DNA of 63,949 nucleotides from Oscillospiraceae bacterium (GCA_021771635.1 JAETOQ010000007.1:1-63949), one strand, 5' to 3'; positions 21,361 through 28,396 are shown, counted from the first letter of the stretch. Notes: generated by a model not told the origin, from the letters alone. Numbers and translations are program-made.

Positions 21361-21433
21361 GGCCGGAACCCTCCCGGCCGACCTCGGCCCAGCGGAACGG
21401 GCCTCGGATGCCCCGGCGGGAATATGCCGGGCC
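21361..21433. repeat. Three-hairpin module, second copy of a coat-array segment
   Basis: It contains the hairpins GGCCGG (21361-21366) / CCGGCC (21374-21379), GGCCC near 21386 with GGGCC (21399-21403), and CCCGGC (21412-21417) / GCCGGG (21426-21431). Bases 21382-21433 match 3216-3267 at 43 of 52 positions. The stems are identical and all nine mismatches are outside them. Confidence 0.6.
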
Positions 21434-21627
21434 TACATCAATCCCCGCCGGATCAGCTCTTCGCACTTCTTCAAGATTGCCTGCCGGCGCCGCTCCTGTG
21501 CCTCTTCCGTGATGCACGGATCCAGCACCGTCACCCTGGCTGACCCGTTCTTTTCCCCGAAGTCCACGGTGTACTCGCTTCGGAGATATGACTTCCCGTC
21601 GATCTGTACGATTGACTTTTCATCCAA
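21433..21627 (-). CDS. Phage hypothetical protein
   Basis: A 64-residue protein (MDEKSIVQIDGKSYLRSEYT, then VTVLDPCITEEAQERRRQAI) with a beta-hairpin-like first half and a charged helix at the end (KKCEELIRRG). The start is behind GGAGGTG. No family is recognised. Confidence 0.55.
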   Translation of the reverse strand: MDEKSIVQIDGKSYLRSEYTVDFGEKNGSARVTVLDPCITEEAQERRRQAILKKCEELIRRGLM

Positions 21628-21672
21628 GGCGATCCACCTCCTTCGTTCAGCCTATGGCCCGCCCGGTTTGTC

Positions 21673-21981
21673 CTATGAGATAGCCTGATAAATAAGCTCC
21701 AGGATTGCTTCTGCAATTTCCTGTGCCTTTTTCTCTTTTTCTTCCGTGAGACTTTCGGTATATCCCGGCTTGATACCCGCTGAAACCTTCGCAAGATAAG
21801 CAACCCGGTCCCATACCTTCGATGCCGTCTCTTTGCTGACTTTCTCGCACAGCTTTCCTAGCTTCAGCTTAATGTCAGCCGCACCGTCTCTTTTTTCATA
21901 TATCCAGCCATCGGCTATCCACTTCCGGCGGACCACCGCAAGATAGTCTCTTTCTCCGCTTTTCATCCGGATTTCCTCCAT
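21673..21981 (-). CDS. Phage hypothetical protein near the early promoter
   Basis: A 102-residue protein, or 97 if MKSGERDY is the start. It has WIADGWIYEKRDGAADIKLK and a Lys/Glu-rich C-terminal helix. It is the last leftward gene before the divergent rightward Cas2-like gene. The function is not recognised. Confidence 0.5.
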   Translation of the reverse strand: MEEIRMKSGERDYLAVVRRKWIADGWIYEKRDGAADIKLKLGKLCEKVSKETASKVWDRVAYLAKVSAGIKPGYTESLTEEKEKKAQEIAEAILELIYQAIS

Positions 21982-22078
21982 TTATGAACAGTCTGTAAAA
22001 CATTTGTTCGCCTAATACCATAATTTCACGCAATGTGATACGCTCTTTGCATCAACCAAAACAAAAGGAGGTGAAATT

Positions 22079-22360
22079 ATGGTGTATTTCATTACCTACG
22101 ATCTGAATAAAGCTGGGAAAAACTATGATGGCGTTTACCAAGCCATCAAGGACGCCTCCACCGGAGCATGGTGCCATTATTGGGATTCTTCATGGCTTAT
22201 CAAGTCCAATTACACGTCCGCAGACTCTGTATTTGAAAAAATAAAACCGCATTTAGATTCAGATGATAGGTGCCTAGTCATTGAAGTCAAAAATAACAAG
22301 CAAGGCTGGCTTACTAAAAAGCAATGGGACTATATCAACAACAACATTTTTGGTTCCTGA
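22079..22360 (+). CDS. Cas2-like fold protein (SinR/VapD-type family)
   Basis: The 93-residue protein starts MVYFITYDLNKAGKNYDGVY, then has WCHYWDSSWLIKSNYTSADS and DRCLVIEVKNNKQGWL. This pattern belongs to small standalone proteins related to Cas2 and VapD, whose ferredoxin-like fold is used in RNA cleavage or in CRISPR adaptation. No CRISPR genes or repeats are near, so an adaptation role is not supported. It lies on the plus strand and its terminator sits inside the convergent neighbour gene. Confidence 0.6.
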   Translation: MVYFITYDLNKAGKNYDGVYQAIKDASTGAWCHYWDSSWLIKSNYTSADSVFEKIKPHLDSDDRCLVIEVKNNKQGWLTKKQWDYINNNIFGS

Positions 22361-22469
22361 TTTCATCCTCTGCATCGTGTGGGATGAACGGTTCCCGTTG
22401 CCGCTCTTGTAGTTGCGATACAAGAGCGGCAATTTCTTTTTCACTCCCTTGAATAATAATTGCTTCCAT
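22335..22469 (-). CDS. Small phage early protein
   Basis: A 44-residue frame from ATG 22469 behind GAGGAG: MEAIIIQGSEKEIAALVSQL, then QERQREPFIPHDAEDE. It resembles short proteins placed next to Cro genes in Clostridia prophages. The last 26 bases overlap the end of the convergent gene. A 14-bp palindrome lies within its coding sequence. Confidence 0.5.
   Translation of the reverse strand: MEAIIIQGSEKEIAALVSQLQERQREPFIPHDAEDEIRNQKCCC
22398..22442 (+). terminator. Terminator of the Cas2-like gene, inside an antisense gene
   Basis: A 14-bp perfect stem (TTGCCGCTCTTGTA at 22398-22411 with its complement ending at 22432) around GTTGCGA is followed on the plus strand by TTTCTTTTT. It lies 38 bases past the stop of the rightward gene and within the coding part of the leftward 44-residue gene. 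Confidence 0.7.
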
Positions 22470-22544
22470 TTGAATTCTCCTCTTTGAAAATCCACGTTTC
22501 GTGTACTTATTCATTCTGTCTTTATATCTTTTTCCTTGCAAAAA

Positions 22545-22557
22545 TTGCACTATGCAA
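22545..22557. promoter_or_regulatory. Repressor operator O4
   Basis: TTGCACTATGCAA is a near-perfect 13-base palindrome matching the three sites between the divergent regulator genes (22788, 22838 and 22867). It lies at the end of the cro-like gene, upstream of the 44-residue gene. Confidence 0.5.
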
Positions 22558-22765
22558 CTTTTTCGGCAAAAAAATATGTGCAAAAGTCTGTTTTTTGAAT
22601 TTCAAGTAGTTTTGCTATTTCCCATGCCTCGTCTAAGTAAAGCGGTCGCTTATTATTTAATTTTTGTGACACCGTGGGTTGTTTGCATTTTAAAACCTCT
22701 GCTACCAGTTTTTGTGAAACACCTCTTTCTTCCATTCTTTTCTTAATTCTAATTGTGTCAACCAC
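22550..22765 (-). CDS. Cro-like XRE regulator
   Basis: A 71-residue protein consisting of one helix-turn-helix (IKKRMEERGVSQKLVAEVLK then QPTVSQKLNNKRPLYLDEAW). It starts at GTG 22765 behind GGAGG and is transcribed from a promoter with a perfect TTGACA box. It is divergent from the repressor, as cro is from cI. It should favour the lytic genes to the left. Confidence 0.75.
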   Translation of the reverse strand: MVDTIRIKKRMEERGVSQKLVAEVLKCKQPTVSQKLNNKRPLYLDEAWEIAKLLEIQKTDFCTYFFAEKVA

Positions 22766-22787
22766 TGTTTTTCCTCCTTTCTGTTTG

Positions 22788-22800
22788 TTGCGCTATGCAA
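22788..22800. promoter_or_regulatory. Repressor operator O1
   Basis: TTGCGCTATGCAA lies just downstream of the cro promoter start region and before the cro ribosome site, so occupancy would block leftward transcription. Confidence 0.55.
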
Positions 22801-22808
22801 TTTTCTTT

Positions 22809-22837
22809 ACATTAACATTAAAATCCATATCTGTCAA
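22809..22837 (-). promoter_or_regulatory. Promoter of the cro-like gene (early lytic promoter)
   Basis: Read leftward, TTGACA (22837-22832) and TAATGT (22814-22809) are 17 bases apart. Operator-like sequence TAGCGTTGCGCAA (22838-22850) touches the -35 box from upstream, and O1 lies downstream. Confidence 0.7.
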
Positions 22838-22850
22838 TAGCGTTGCGCAA
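22838..22850. promoter_or_regulatory. Repressor operator O2 (degenerate)
   Basis: TAGCGTTGCGCAA keeps one good half-site (GCGCAA) of the operator consensus, with 9 of 13 positions matching the reverse of O1. It lies between the two divergent promoters. Confidence 0.4.
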
Positions 22851-22866
22851 TTTTTTTAAAATTATA

Positions 22867-22895
22867 TTGCACTGCGCAAATTTTTGTGTTATAAC
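22867..22895 (+). promoter_or_regulatory. Repressor promoter with operator O3
   Basis: TTGCAC (22867-22872) and TATAAC (22890-22895) are 17 bases apart. The -35 box is part of the operator TTGCACTGCGCAA (22867-22879), so the repressor can shut off its own gene. Confidence 0.65.
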
Positions 22896-22929
22896 TATTA
22901 CGTCATGAAATTATACGGAGGTAAATTGA

Positions 22930-23541
22930 ATGCCAGATTATGACGTTAAAATGATTGGACACAGAATAAAAATCCGGCGTAAAGAATTAGATATGACACT
23001 CGACGAAATAGCTAATGCCACTAATGTTGCACGGTCTACGATCCAACGATATGAAAATGGATTAATTGAACGACCTAAAGTTCCCGTGCTTCATGCTATT
23101 TCCAATGTTCTTGGTGTTAATCCAGATTGGCTTCTTTGTATTAGCGATCAAAAGGAATCCGAAGATGCTTGGAATTGGGATAGTTCTTACCTAAAACAAC
23201 TTCGAGAAAATAATAATTACACACAAGAAGAACTGGCCGAAAAGCTTGGAATTCCTACGTCGCGTTATAAGGCTATTGAAGATGCTATTATTCTTCCAAC
23301 TGTGCCTCTACTTTGCAACATGGCAATTACTCTTTGCACATCTGTTGACCTGATTTTGCAACTTGAAGCACCATGTGATAATCCCCAAATCCTTTCAGAA
23401 GAAGAAAAGCTGTTAAATATTTATCGTCATGTAAACTCTAAAGGCAAAGTACAAATTATGAAGCAAGCAGAATACACGCTTCAAGATAAGGATTTTATCT
23501 TTCCCAACACTCAAAACGCATCCGACAAATCGGCCGGGTAA
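22930..23541 (+). CDS. Phage repressor with two XRE domains
   Basis: A 203-residue protein with two helix-turn-helix units. The first, residues 8-65, is IGHRIKIRRKELDMTLDEIA then ARSTIQRYENGLIERPK. The second, about residues 85-140, is LKQLRENNNYTQEELAEKLG. There is no protease or membrane domain, so induction would not be by LexA-type self-cleavage. It faces the cro-like gene and is flanked by palindromic operators. It is AT-rich compared with the rest of the prophage, as is usual for exchanged immunity modules. Confidence 0.8.
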   Translation: MPDYDVKMIGHRIKIRRKELDMTLDEIANATNVARSTIQRYENGLIERPKVPVLHAISNVLGVNPDWLLCISDQKESEDAWNWDSSYLKQLRENNNYTQEELAEKLGIPTSRYKAIEDAIILPTVPLLCNMAITLCTSVDLILQLEAPCDNPQILSEEEKLLNIYRHVNSKGKVQIMKQAEYTLQDKDFIFPNTQNASDKSAG

Positions 23542-23576
23542 TCTATGTTGATTTCCAAAAAAAGTAGGTGTCCTCT

Positions 23577-23876
23577 ATGCGACATAAGGAATTTCCTATC
23601 GAAATTTTAATCTATGTTATTGTTATTCTGTTTTGGCTCGGTTTATATATTTATGATTGCGTCAAACTTCATCGTATCCCATCATGTTTCAAAAGTGTTC
23701 GTGAAAAGTGGTGGATATATGCCTTAGCCATTATTACCATAATTCTTGTCTTGTCTCAGTTAAAGTCGTGTGCTTCTGAGCTTTATGATCGTGGGTATGA
23801 ATCCGGTTACGAAGCTGGTATCGAAGAAGGTATTGCATTAGCAAAAGAAGATCCTGCAAATTATTTAGATTGGTAA
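23577..23876 (+). CDS. Two-span membrane protein in the immunity region
   Basis: A 99-residue protein from ATG 23577 behind GTAGGTG. It has membrane segments at IEILIYVIVILFWLGLYIYD and WIYALAIITIILVLSQL and a cytoplasmic-looking acidic tail with the repeat-like YDRGYESGYEAGIEEGIALA. It is co-directional with the repressor, so it may be expressed in the lysogen. Superinfection exclusion is possible; no family was recognised. Confidence 0.5.
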   Translation: MRHKEFPIEILIYVIVILFWLGLYIYDCVKLHRIPSCFKSVREKWWIYALAIITIILVLSQLKSCASELYDRGYESGYEAGIEEGIALAKEDPANYLDW

Positions 23877-23901
23877 GGTGATCCCCCATGCTCCGCGAAC
23901 A
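23876..23901. repeat. Direct repeat, left copy (relic integrase start)
   Basis: These 26 bases are identical to 24665-24690 and include the ribosome site part AGGTGATCCCCC and the first codons ATGCTCCGCGAACA of the integrase gene. The left copy continues into an unrelated 25-codon frame that stops before the MNT gene. Confidence 0.75.
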
Positions 23902-23983
23902 ACAATCGCCCCAGCAAAAAATAAAAGCCGCCCGGTTTCCCATAGCGGCGAACTTGACAGTATAAATTGAAAGGAGCTCAGTC

Positions 23984-24268
23984 ATGGAACGGATCTACCA
24001 CCAGCTTGCCGACCTGGCTCGGAAGCACGGTGCCCGCCGGCTGGTGCTGTTTGGCTCCCGGGCCAGAGGGGACTTCCACCAGCGCAGTGACATCGACCTG
24101 GCTGTATACGGTATGCCAGAAAAAAACAGGAGCGCTTTCTGGATGGAGGCGGAGGAGCTTCCCACGCTGCTGAAACTGGATATCGTTTATATTTCCCCCG
24201 GTATGAACCCTGATTTTCTATACAATATTGAAAAGGATGGTATCACACTTTATGCTGCAAAAAGTTGA
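23984..24268 (+). CDS. MNT-domain nucleotidyltransferase (antitoxin, MntA-type)
   Basis: The 94-residue protein carries the minimal nucleotidyltransferase motif GSRARGDFHQRSDIDLAVY (residues of about 24-42) and the third acidic position in KLDIVYI. MntA proteins inactivate their HEPN partner by AMPylation. The next gene is such a partner. The start is behind AAAGGAG. Confidence 0.85.
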   Translation: MERIYHQLADLARKHGARRLVLFGSRARGDFHQRSDIDLAVYGMPEKNRSAFWMEAEELPTLLKLDIVYISPGMNPDFLYNIEKDGITLYAAKS

Positions 24269-24641
24269 AAACTATAAAAACGCTCTCACACAGTTGGAGG
24301 AGGCTATTCAACGCTATCAAAAAGCGCCGGAGGACTCCCTGTATCGGGACGGTCTGATCCAGCGTTTCGAGTTCACCGTGGAGCTGGCTTGGAAGTCCAT
24401 TAAGGAATATCTGGAAGACCAGGGCATGGTGCTCTCCATCGCGTCGCCCAGGGGGATCTTAAAAGAGGCCTTTGCCGCCGGTATCTTAGATGATGGTGAG
24501 CTGTGGAATGAAATTCTGACCGCCCGCAATCTGACCTCCCACGTTTACGATGAAGCGACCGCCGTGGGTATTGCCCAGCAGATCTGCACGAAATTCCTGC
24601 CCCCGCTGCAAGCCCTCATGCGCATTTATGCGCACTCATAA
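24252..24641 (+). CDS. HepT-like HEPN toxin (HI0074 family)
   Basis: A 129-residue helical protein (MLQKVENYKNALTQLEEAIQ, then RFEFTVELAWKSIKEYLEDQ). It has the late motif ARNLTSHVYDE, an RxxxxH form of the HEPN ribonuclease site. It overlaps the MNT gene by 17 bases, the usual arrangement of this toxin-antitoxin type. The HI0074 branch was first described as a substrate-binding partner of the nucleotidyltransferase, so toxicity is probable but not certain. Confidence 0.8.
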   Translation: MLQKVENYKNALTQLEEAIQRYQKAPEDSLYRDGLIQRFEFTVELAWKSIKEYLEDQGMVLSIASPRGILKEAFAAGILDDGELWNEILTARNLTSHVYDEATAVGIAQQICTKFLPPLQALMRIYAHS

Positions 24642-24664
24642 GTAAAGACGCCTGCGCTTTAAGG

Positions 24665-24690
24665 AGGTGATCCCCCATGCTCCGCGAACA
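24665..24690. repeat. Direct repeat, right copy (integrase start)
   Basis: This copy is identical to 23876-23901 and contains the functional ribosome site and first codons of the integrase. The two copies are 789 bases apart and frame the MNT/HepT module. Confidence 0.75.
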
Positions 24691-26215
24691 GTTAGAACTT
24701 TATAAACGCATCGGCCGCTGGGTACGCGCCGCCATCTACCTTCGCAAATCCCGGGCGGAGGAGCACATGAGCCTGGAGGAGACGCTGGGCCGCCACTTAG
24801 CCGCCCTGACGGCCTACGCTGAAAAATACGGTTTCCTGGTGGAAGAGGCAGATATCTACAAGGAAGTGGTCTCCGGTGAAAGCCTGTTTGCCCGCCCTGA
24901 AATGCTCCGGCTGATGGAGGCCGTCAGCGCCGGGCAGTACGAAGCGGTCCTCTGCATGGATATGCAGCGTCTGGGCCGCGGCGGCATGTACGACCAGGGC
25001 TTCATTTTGGATACCTTCAAAGGCTCCGAAACGCTGATCGTCACACCGGACCGCATCTATGACCTGACAAAGGAGCTGGACGAGGAAGCCGCCGAGATGC
25101 AGACCTTCCTTTCCCGCAGCGAATACCGCATGATCACCAAGCGCCTCCGCCGCGGCACGCTTCAGTCCGTCCAGAACGGCGCCTACATGGCAAACGCCCC
25201 CTTCGGCTACAAAAAAGTCCGTGTCAATAAGCTGCCCACCCTGGAGATCGTCCCGGAGGAAGCCGAATGTGTCCGGCAGATCTTCCAGCTCTATGCTGAC
25301 GGAAACGGCTGTACCAGGATTGAACAGGCCATCAACGCCATGGGCTTCCATGGCCGCCGCGGGAGCCGCTTCAACCGCAACACCGTCCGTCTGATTTTGG
25401 ATAACCCCGTCTACATAGGAAAGATCCGCTGGGACAAAACCTCCACCGTCAAATCCGGCATTGGCCCGGACCGGACAAAAAAGGTCATTTACAACACATC
25501 CGACAAGATCCGGATCATCGACGGCCACCACCCTCCCATCATCGATCAGGCGCTGTGGGATGCCGTGCAGGCCCGCCGCAAGTCCCGTTACTTCTACGTG
25601 GACAACAAACACGTCGCCAGCCCCTTGGCCGGCATGGTCCATTGCTCCAAGTGCGGCCGCCTGATGAATATGCAGGGCAAAAACAAAGGTGTCCCCTATC
25701 TGCTCTGCCCCACAAAGGGCTGCTCCGCCGGGGCCAAATTCTCCTTTGTGGAGCAGGCGGTCCTCCGCCAGATGCAGGATATGGTCAAGGACCTGGAACT
25801 GGAAGCGGCCCGGCAGTCCCCGCCGGATGTATCCAGACTCCAAACAGCTCTCTCCAAGATGCAGGCCCATCTGGAAAAGCTGGAGGAGCGCCGGAACCGC
25901 CTGTATGGACTGTTGGAGGACGGCACCTATACCCGCGCCGTGTTCTCTGAGCGTATGCAGGTCCTCGTCCAGGAGGAGACCAGCCTTCACGACACGATCT
26001 CCGCCCTGGAAAGCGAGATCCGCGTGGCGCTGTCCAGAAATCAGGAAAAGCAGCTGGCCCAGTTGAACACCGTCCTGGAGCAGTACCAGGACGCCCCCCT
26101 CCCCGGTAAAAAAGCCCTCCTGCAATCCATCATTGCGGACATCCAATACACCAAAGAAAAAAAGACGAAGCCCGCAGACTTCGCCCTCTCCATCAAACTG
26201 GTTGATTTTATTTAA
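24677..26215 (+). CDS. Large serine integrase
   Basis: The 512-residue recombinase has the resolvase catalytic start AAIYLRKSRAEEHMSLEETL, with the nucleophile Ser in RKSR, and Arg-containing motifs DMQRLGRGG and SEYRMITKRLRRG. The recombinase domain follows (APFGYKK, then FNRNTVRLILDNPVYIG). Next are a zinc ribbon (HCSKCGRLM and LCPTKGC) and a C-terminal coiled coil. It inserts and, with a directionality factor, excises the prophage. The attachment site lies about 25 bases after its stop codon, as expected. Its 5' end is duplicated upstream of the MNT/HepT pair. Confidence 0.93.
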   Translation: MLREQLELYKRIGRWVRAAIYLRKSRAEEHMSLEETLGRHLAALTAYAEKYGFLVEEADIYKEVVSGESLFARPEMLRLMEAVSAGQYEAVLCMDMQRLGRGGMYDQGFILDTFKGSETLIVTPDRIYDLTKELDEEAAEMQTFLSRSEYRMITKRLRRGTLQSVQNGAYMANAPFGYKKVRVNKLPTLEIVPEEAECVRQIFQLYADGNGCTRIEQAINAMGFHGRRGSRFNRNTVRLILDNPVYIGKIRWDKTSTVKSGIGPDRTKKVIYNTSDKIRIIDGHHPPIIDQALWDAVQARRKSRYFYVDNKHVASPLAGMVHCSKCGRLMNMQGKNKGVPYLLCPTKGCSAGAKFSFVEQAVLRQMQDMVKDLELEAARQSPPDVSRLQTALSKMQAHLEKLEERRNRLYGLLEDGTYTRAVFSERMQVLVQEETSLHDTISALESEIRVALSRNQEKQLAQLNTVLEQYQDAPLPGKKALLQSIIADIQYTKEKKTKPADFALSIKLVDFI

Positions 26216-26232
26216 CTCTTTTCCTCTAAGAT

Positions 26233-26262
26233 GCTTCTTGCTATTCACGGCAGGAATCATAG
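26233..26262. other. Prophage attachment site (attR region)
   Basis: The integrase stop at 26215 is followed by the point where a conserved host frame, read leftward, changes from KIYDSCR to a stop. The crossover therefore lies around TCCTGCCGTGA on the reverse strand. Large serine integrases need only a two-base core, so the exact bases cannot be fixed without the left end. Confidence 0.6.
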
Positions 26263-26342
26263 ATTTTCCTGGTATGGATGCAAACCGCCTCACGGATGCC
26301 GCCGGCGTCCTCGATGGGACCGGGCATGACTTTATCGGGCAT
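26241..26342 (-). pseudogene. Host gene truncated by prophage integration
   Basis: The frame starts at ATG 26342 behind GGAGGTATT and reads MPDKVMPGPIEDAGGIREAV, then CIHTRKIYDSCRE and stop, 33 residues. A conserved Clostridia protein begins with a very similar IEDPxGIREAVCIHTxKIxDSCRDKDC sequence and continues for about 150 more residues. The missing part should lie beyond the left end of the prophage. The family name is from memory and not certain. Confidence 0.65.
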
Positions 26343-26428
26343 TGCAATACCTCCTAAATAAGTAACTGGTGAAAGAGCGAAGCCTTTCAATCCAGTGTAT
26401 GCGCCAGTCGGCAGGAGGTGTGAAAACA

Positions 26429-26452
26429 ACAGCGGGCCAAAAGGCCCGCTGT
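26429..26452 (-). terminator. Terminator of the DUF3048 gene
   Basis: ACAGCGGGCC pairs perfectly with GGCCCGCTGT around AAAA. On the minus strand it is followed by TGTTTTC. It separates the lipoprotein gene from the truncated gene at the attachment site. Confidence 0.7.
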
Positions 26453-26461
26453 CAAAACATC

Positions 26462-27550
26462 TTATTGATAGGTCAGGGTGCTGGTCTTGGGACTCATGAC
26501 GCAGACATAGCTGGTCCCCTGCCCCAGTGTCAGCGGTGTGCCGTCCTCCAGTTTGTAGACAAACTGGCTGTTCCGGTCCGCCTTGCTCCACTGGATGGGC
26601 ACGGCTCTGCCGCCGCAGAAATAAGTCCCCTTGCCGCTGCCGGTGAGCTTCACGGTCAGGCGCCCCGCCGTATCGCCGGAGATCACGGAGACGGCCGTCT
26701 CCAGGACCAGCACGTTGGTGACGCCCACCTGCTCCCCGGTGTTGCCGTCCACGTACTCGGTCCCATACTGCCCCACCATATATTTCCCGGAGGCGGCGTC
26801 ATAGTCAAAGGTTCCGGTCTTATAGCTGGAGAATTTCAACGTCACATGCTCCGCTGCCGTGCCGCCCGCGGGAGTCCCGTTCTCGGCAAAGGCCTGGGTG
26901 TACGTATAGCCGTCCCTGTGCTCGGTGCGGAAGCGGCCCTTGGCCAGATAGTCCAGAATGTTCTGCCCGGAGGTCAGCAGGCTGTGCTCGTAGCCGGCGG
27001 TCTTTCGCCGCTCCGGGTCCCGCCAGAAGATCTTTGCGTCAGAGCCGCCGTTGACGCCGTCCATATTGTCCACGCCCCAGGCGGGGATATCGGCGTAGGC
27101 CTCCGGACTGCCGCCGGCGTGGACCAGCAGCGCGTCGTGGCCCAGGGCCAGCTCCAGATAGTAGGCCCGGGTGGACCGGATGCTGCCCAGTGTCTCAACG
27201 CCCTCCAGCGTCTGGTAGACGCCCACCATCCGGGTGATGCCGCCCTCGGCGGGGATCTCGTAGATGATGTCCGCCAGGGACTGCCCCAGCTGGGGCTGGG
27301 CCGCTTTCAGGTTGTTGAACATCACCGCCACCGGGCGGTCGTTTTCATATTTCGGCTCCATGGGCAGGCCCGTCAGCGGATTTGTCCCCGCGGGCACATA
27401 GGGTTCCGGCTCCGGCTCGGGTTCCTGAATCGGCTCCTCTATGGGCTCCGGCTCCACCACAGGCTCCACAGGTTCCTCCTGCTTTCCGCATCCCGCCAGC
27501 CCCAGCAGCATCACTGCCGCCAGCAGCACCGCCAACATCCGTTTTCTCAT
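26462..27550 (-). CDS. DUF3048 (YerB-like) lipoprotein
   Basis: A 362-residue exported protein. The signal peptide ends in the lipobox LLGLAGC, followed by a Pro/Glu-rich spacer (EPVVEPEPIEEPIQEPEPEP). The body has DUF3048 features: NPLTGLPMEPKYENDRPVAV, then MFNNLKAAQPQLGQSLADII, YEIPAEGGITRMVGVYQ and GSIRSTRAYY. The family, found on Firmicutes cell surfaces, is of unknown function. It is followed by a strong terminator. Confidence 0.88.
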   Translation of the reverse strand: MRKRMLAVLLAAVMLLGLAGCGKQEEPVEPVVEPEPIEEPIQEPEPEPEPYVPAGTNPLTGLPMEPKYENDRPVAVMFNNLKAAQPQLGQSLADIIYEIPAEGGITRMVGVYQTLEGVETLGSIRSTRAYYLELALGHDALLVHAGGSPEAYADIPAWGVDNMDGVNGGSDAKIFWRDPERRKTAGYEHSLLTSGQNILDYLAKGRFRTEHRDGYTYTQAFAENGTPAGGTAAEHVTLKFSSYKTGTFDYDAASGKYMVGQYGTEYVDGNTGEQVGVTNVLVLETAVSVISGDTAGRLTVKLTGSGKGTYFCGGRAVPIQWSKADRNSQFVYKLEDGTPLTLGQGTSYVCVMSPKTSTLTYQ

Positions 27551-27809
27551 CCTGCCGCCGCCCTTCATATGATGATGGTTAACCATATGATACCAGCGGA
27601 GGCCGGGAGCGTCAAGGCAAATTCCGACCTTTTTCGCGGTTTCTCCCGCCTTGGCCGCACAGGCAGGCAGATAAAGTCTGTCTTATCATGAAGTTCCTCA
27701 TCAGCGCAGCGGAGGCGCAGGCATGATTTTTTGATTTCACTCTGTACAAATGGCTACCAGATGCGGTATACTATATATAAATACGAAACAACATCTGGAG
27801 GTGTTGCCC

Positions 27810-28343
27810 ATGGCAGGCCGCGGATTCATCCACGATAAGCTGGAGATCAAATTTCTCATTCTCTACATCACCGCCCGTGTCATCGAGCCGATCCCCTTTG
27901 ACACCGTGCTGGACCTGACGATGTGCGACGATGCCATCGACTATTTTGACTTCTCCGAATGCCTTGCGGACCTGGTGAAGACGGAGCACCTGACGCTCTC
28001 CGAGGACGGCCTGTACGCTATCACGGAAAAGGGCCTGCGGAACAGCGGCATCTGCGAGTCCAGCCTTCCCTATTCCGTGCGCCTGCGTTGCGACAAAAAC
28101 CTGATCGCCTGCAACCGCAGGCTCCGGCGGAAGAGCCAGGTCCGGGCCACCACAGAAAAGCGGCCCAATGGCACCTATACGGTGAACCTATGCCTGGACG
28201 ACGACATGGGCAGCGTCATCGACCTGAAGCTGATGATGGTGCGGGAGGACATGGCCAAGGTGCTGATGGAGCGCTTCCGCAAATCCCCGGAGAAGCTGTA
28301 CAACCAGATCATGAACCTGCTCCTCAGCGACGAAGAGGAATAG
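27810..28343 (+). CDS. DUF4364 winged-helix protein
   Basis: The 177-residue protein starts behind GGAGGTG and has the DUF4364 form: an N-terminal winged helix (KLEIKFLILYITARVIEPIP, then CLADLVKTEHLTLSEDGLYA and ITEKGLRNSG) and a C-terminal beta-rich domain. It is probably a small transcription regulator. It is monocistronic, with a terminator hairpin 15 bases downstream, and is divergent from the DUF3048 gene. Confidence 0.8.
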   Translation: MAGRGFIHDKLEIKFLILYITARVIEPIPFDTVLDLTMCDDAIDYFDFSECLADLVKTEHLTLSEDGLYAITEKGLRNSGICESSLPYSVRLRCDKNLIACNRRLRRKSQVRATTEKRPNGTYTVNLCLDDDMGSVIDLKLMMVREDMAKVLMERFRKSPEKLYNQIMNLLLSDEEE

Positions 28344-28357
28344 GGCAAGAACGATCC

Positions 28358-28396
28358 CCCTGTATCCCTGAGAACTCCCGGATACAGGGAGATTGT
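28358..28396 (+). terminator. Terminator of the DUF4364 gene
   Basis: CCCTGTATCC (28358-28367) pairs with GGATACAGGG (28380-28389), followed by AGATTGTTTTCC. Confidence 0.7.

Noticed and set aside
22079..22360. CRISPR adaptation function because of the Cas2-like protein.
   Set aside because: No Cas1, effector genes or repeat-spacer array are present in the window.
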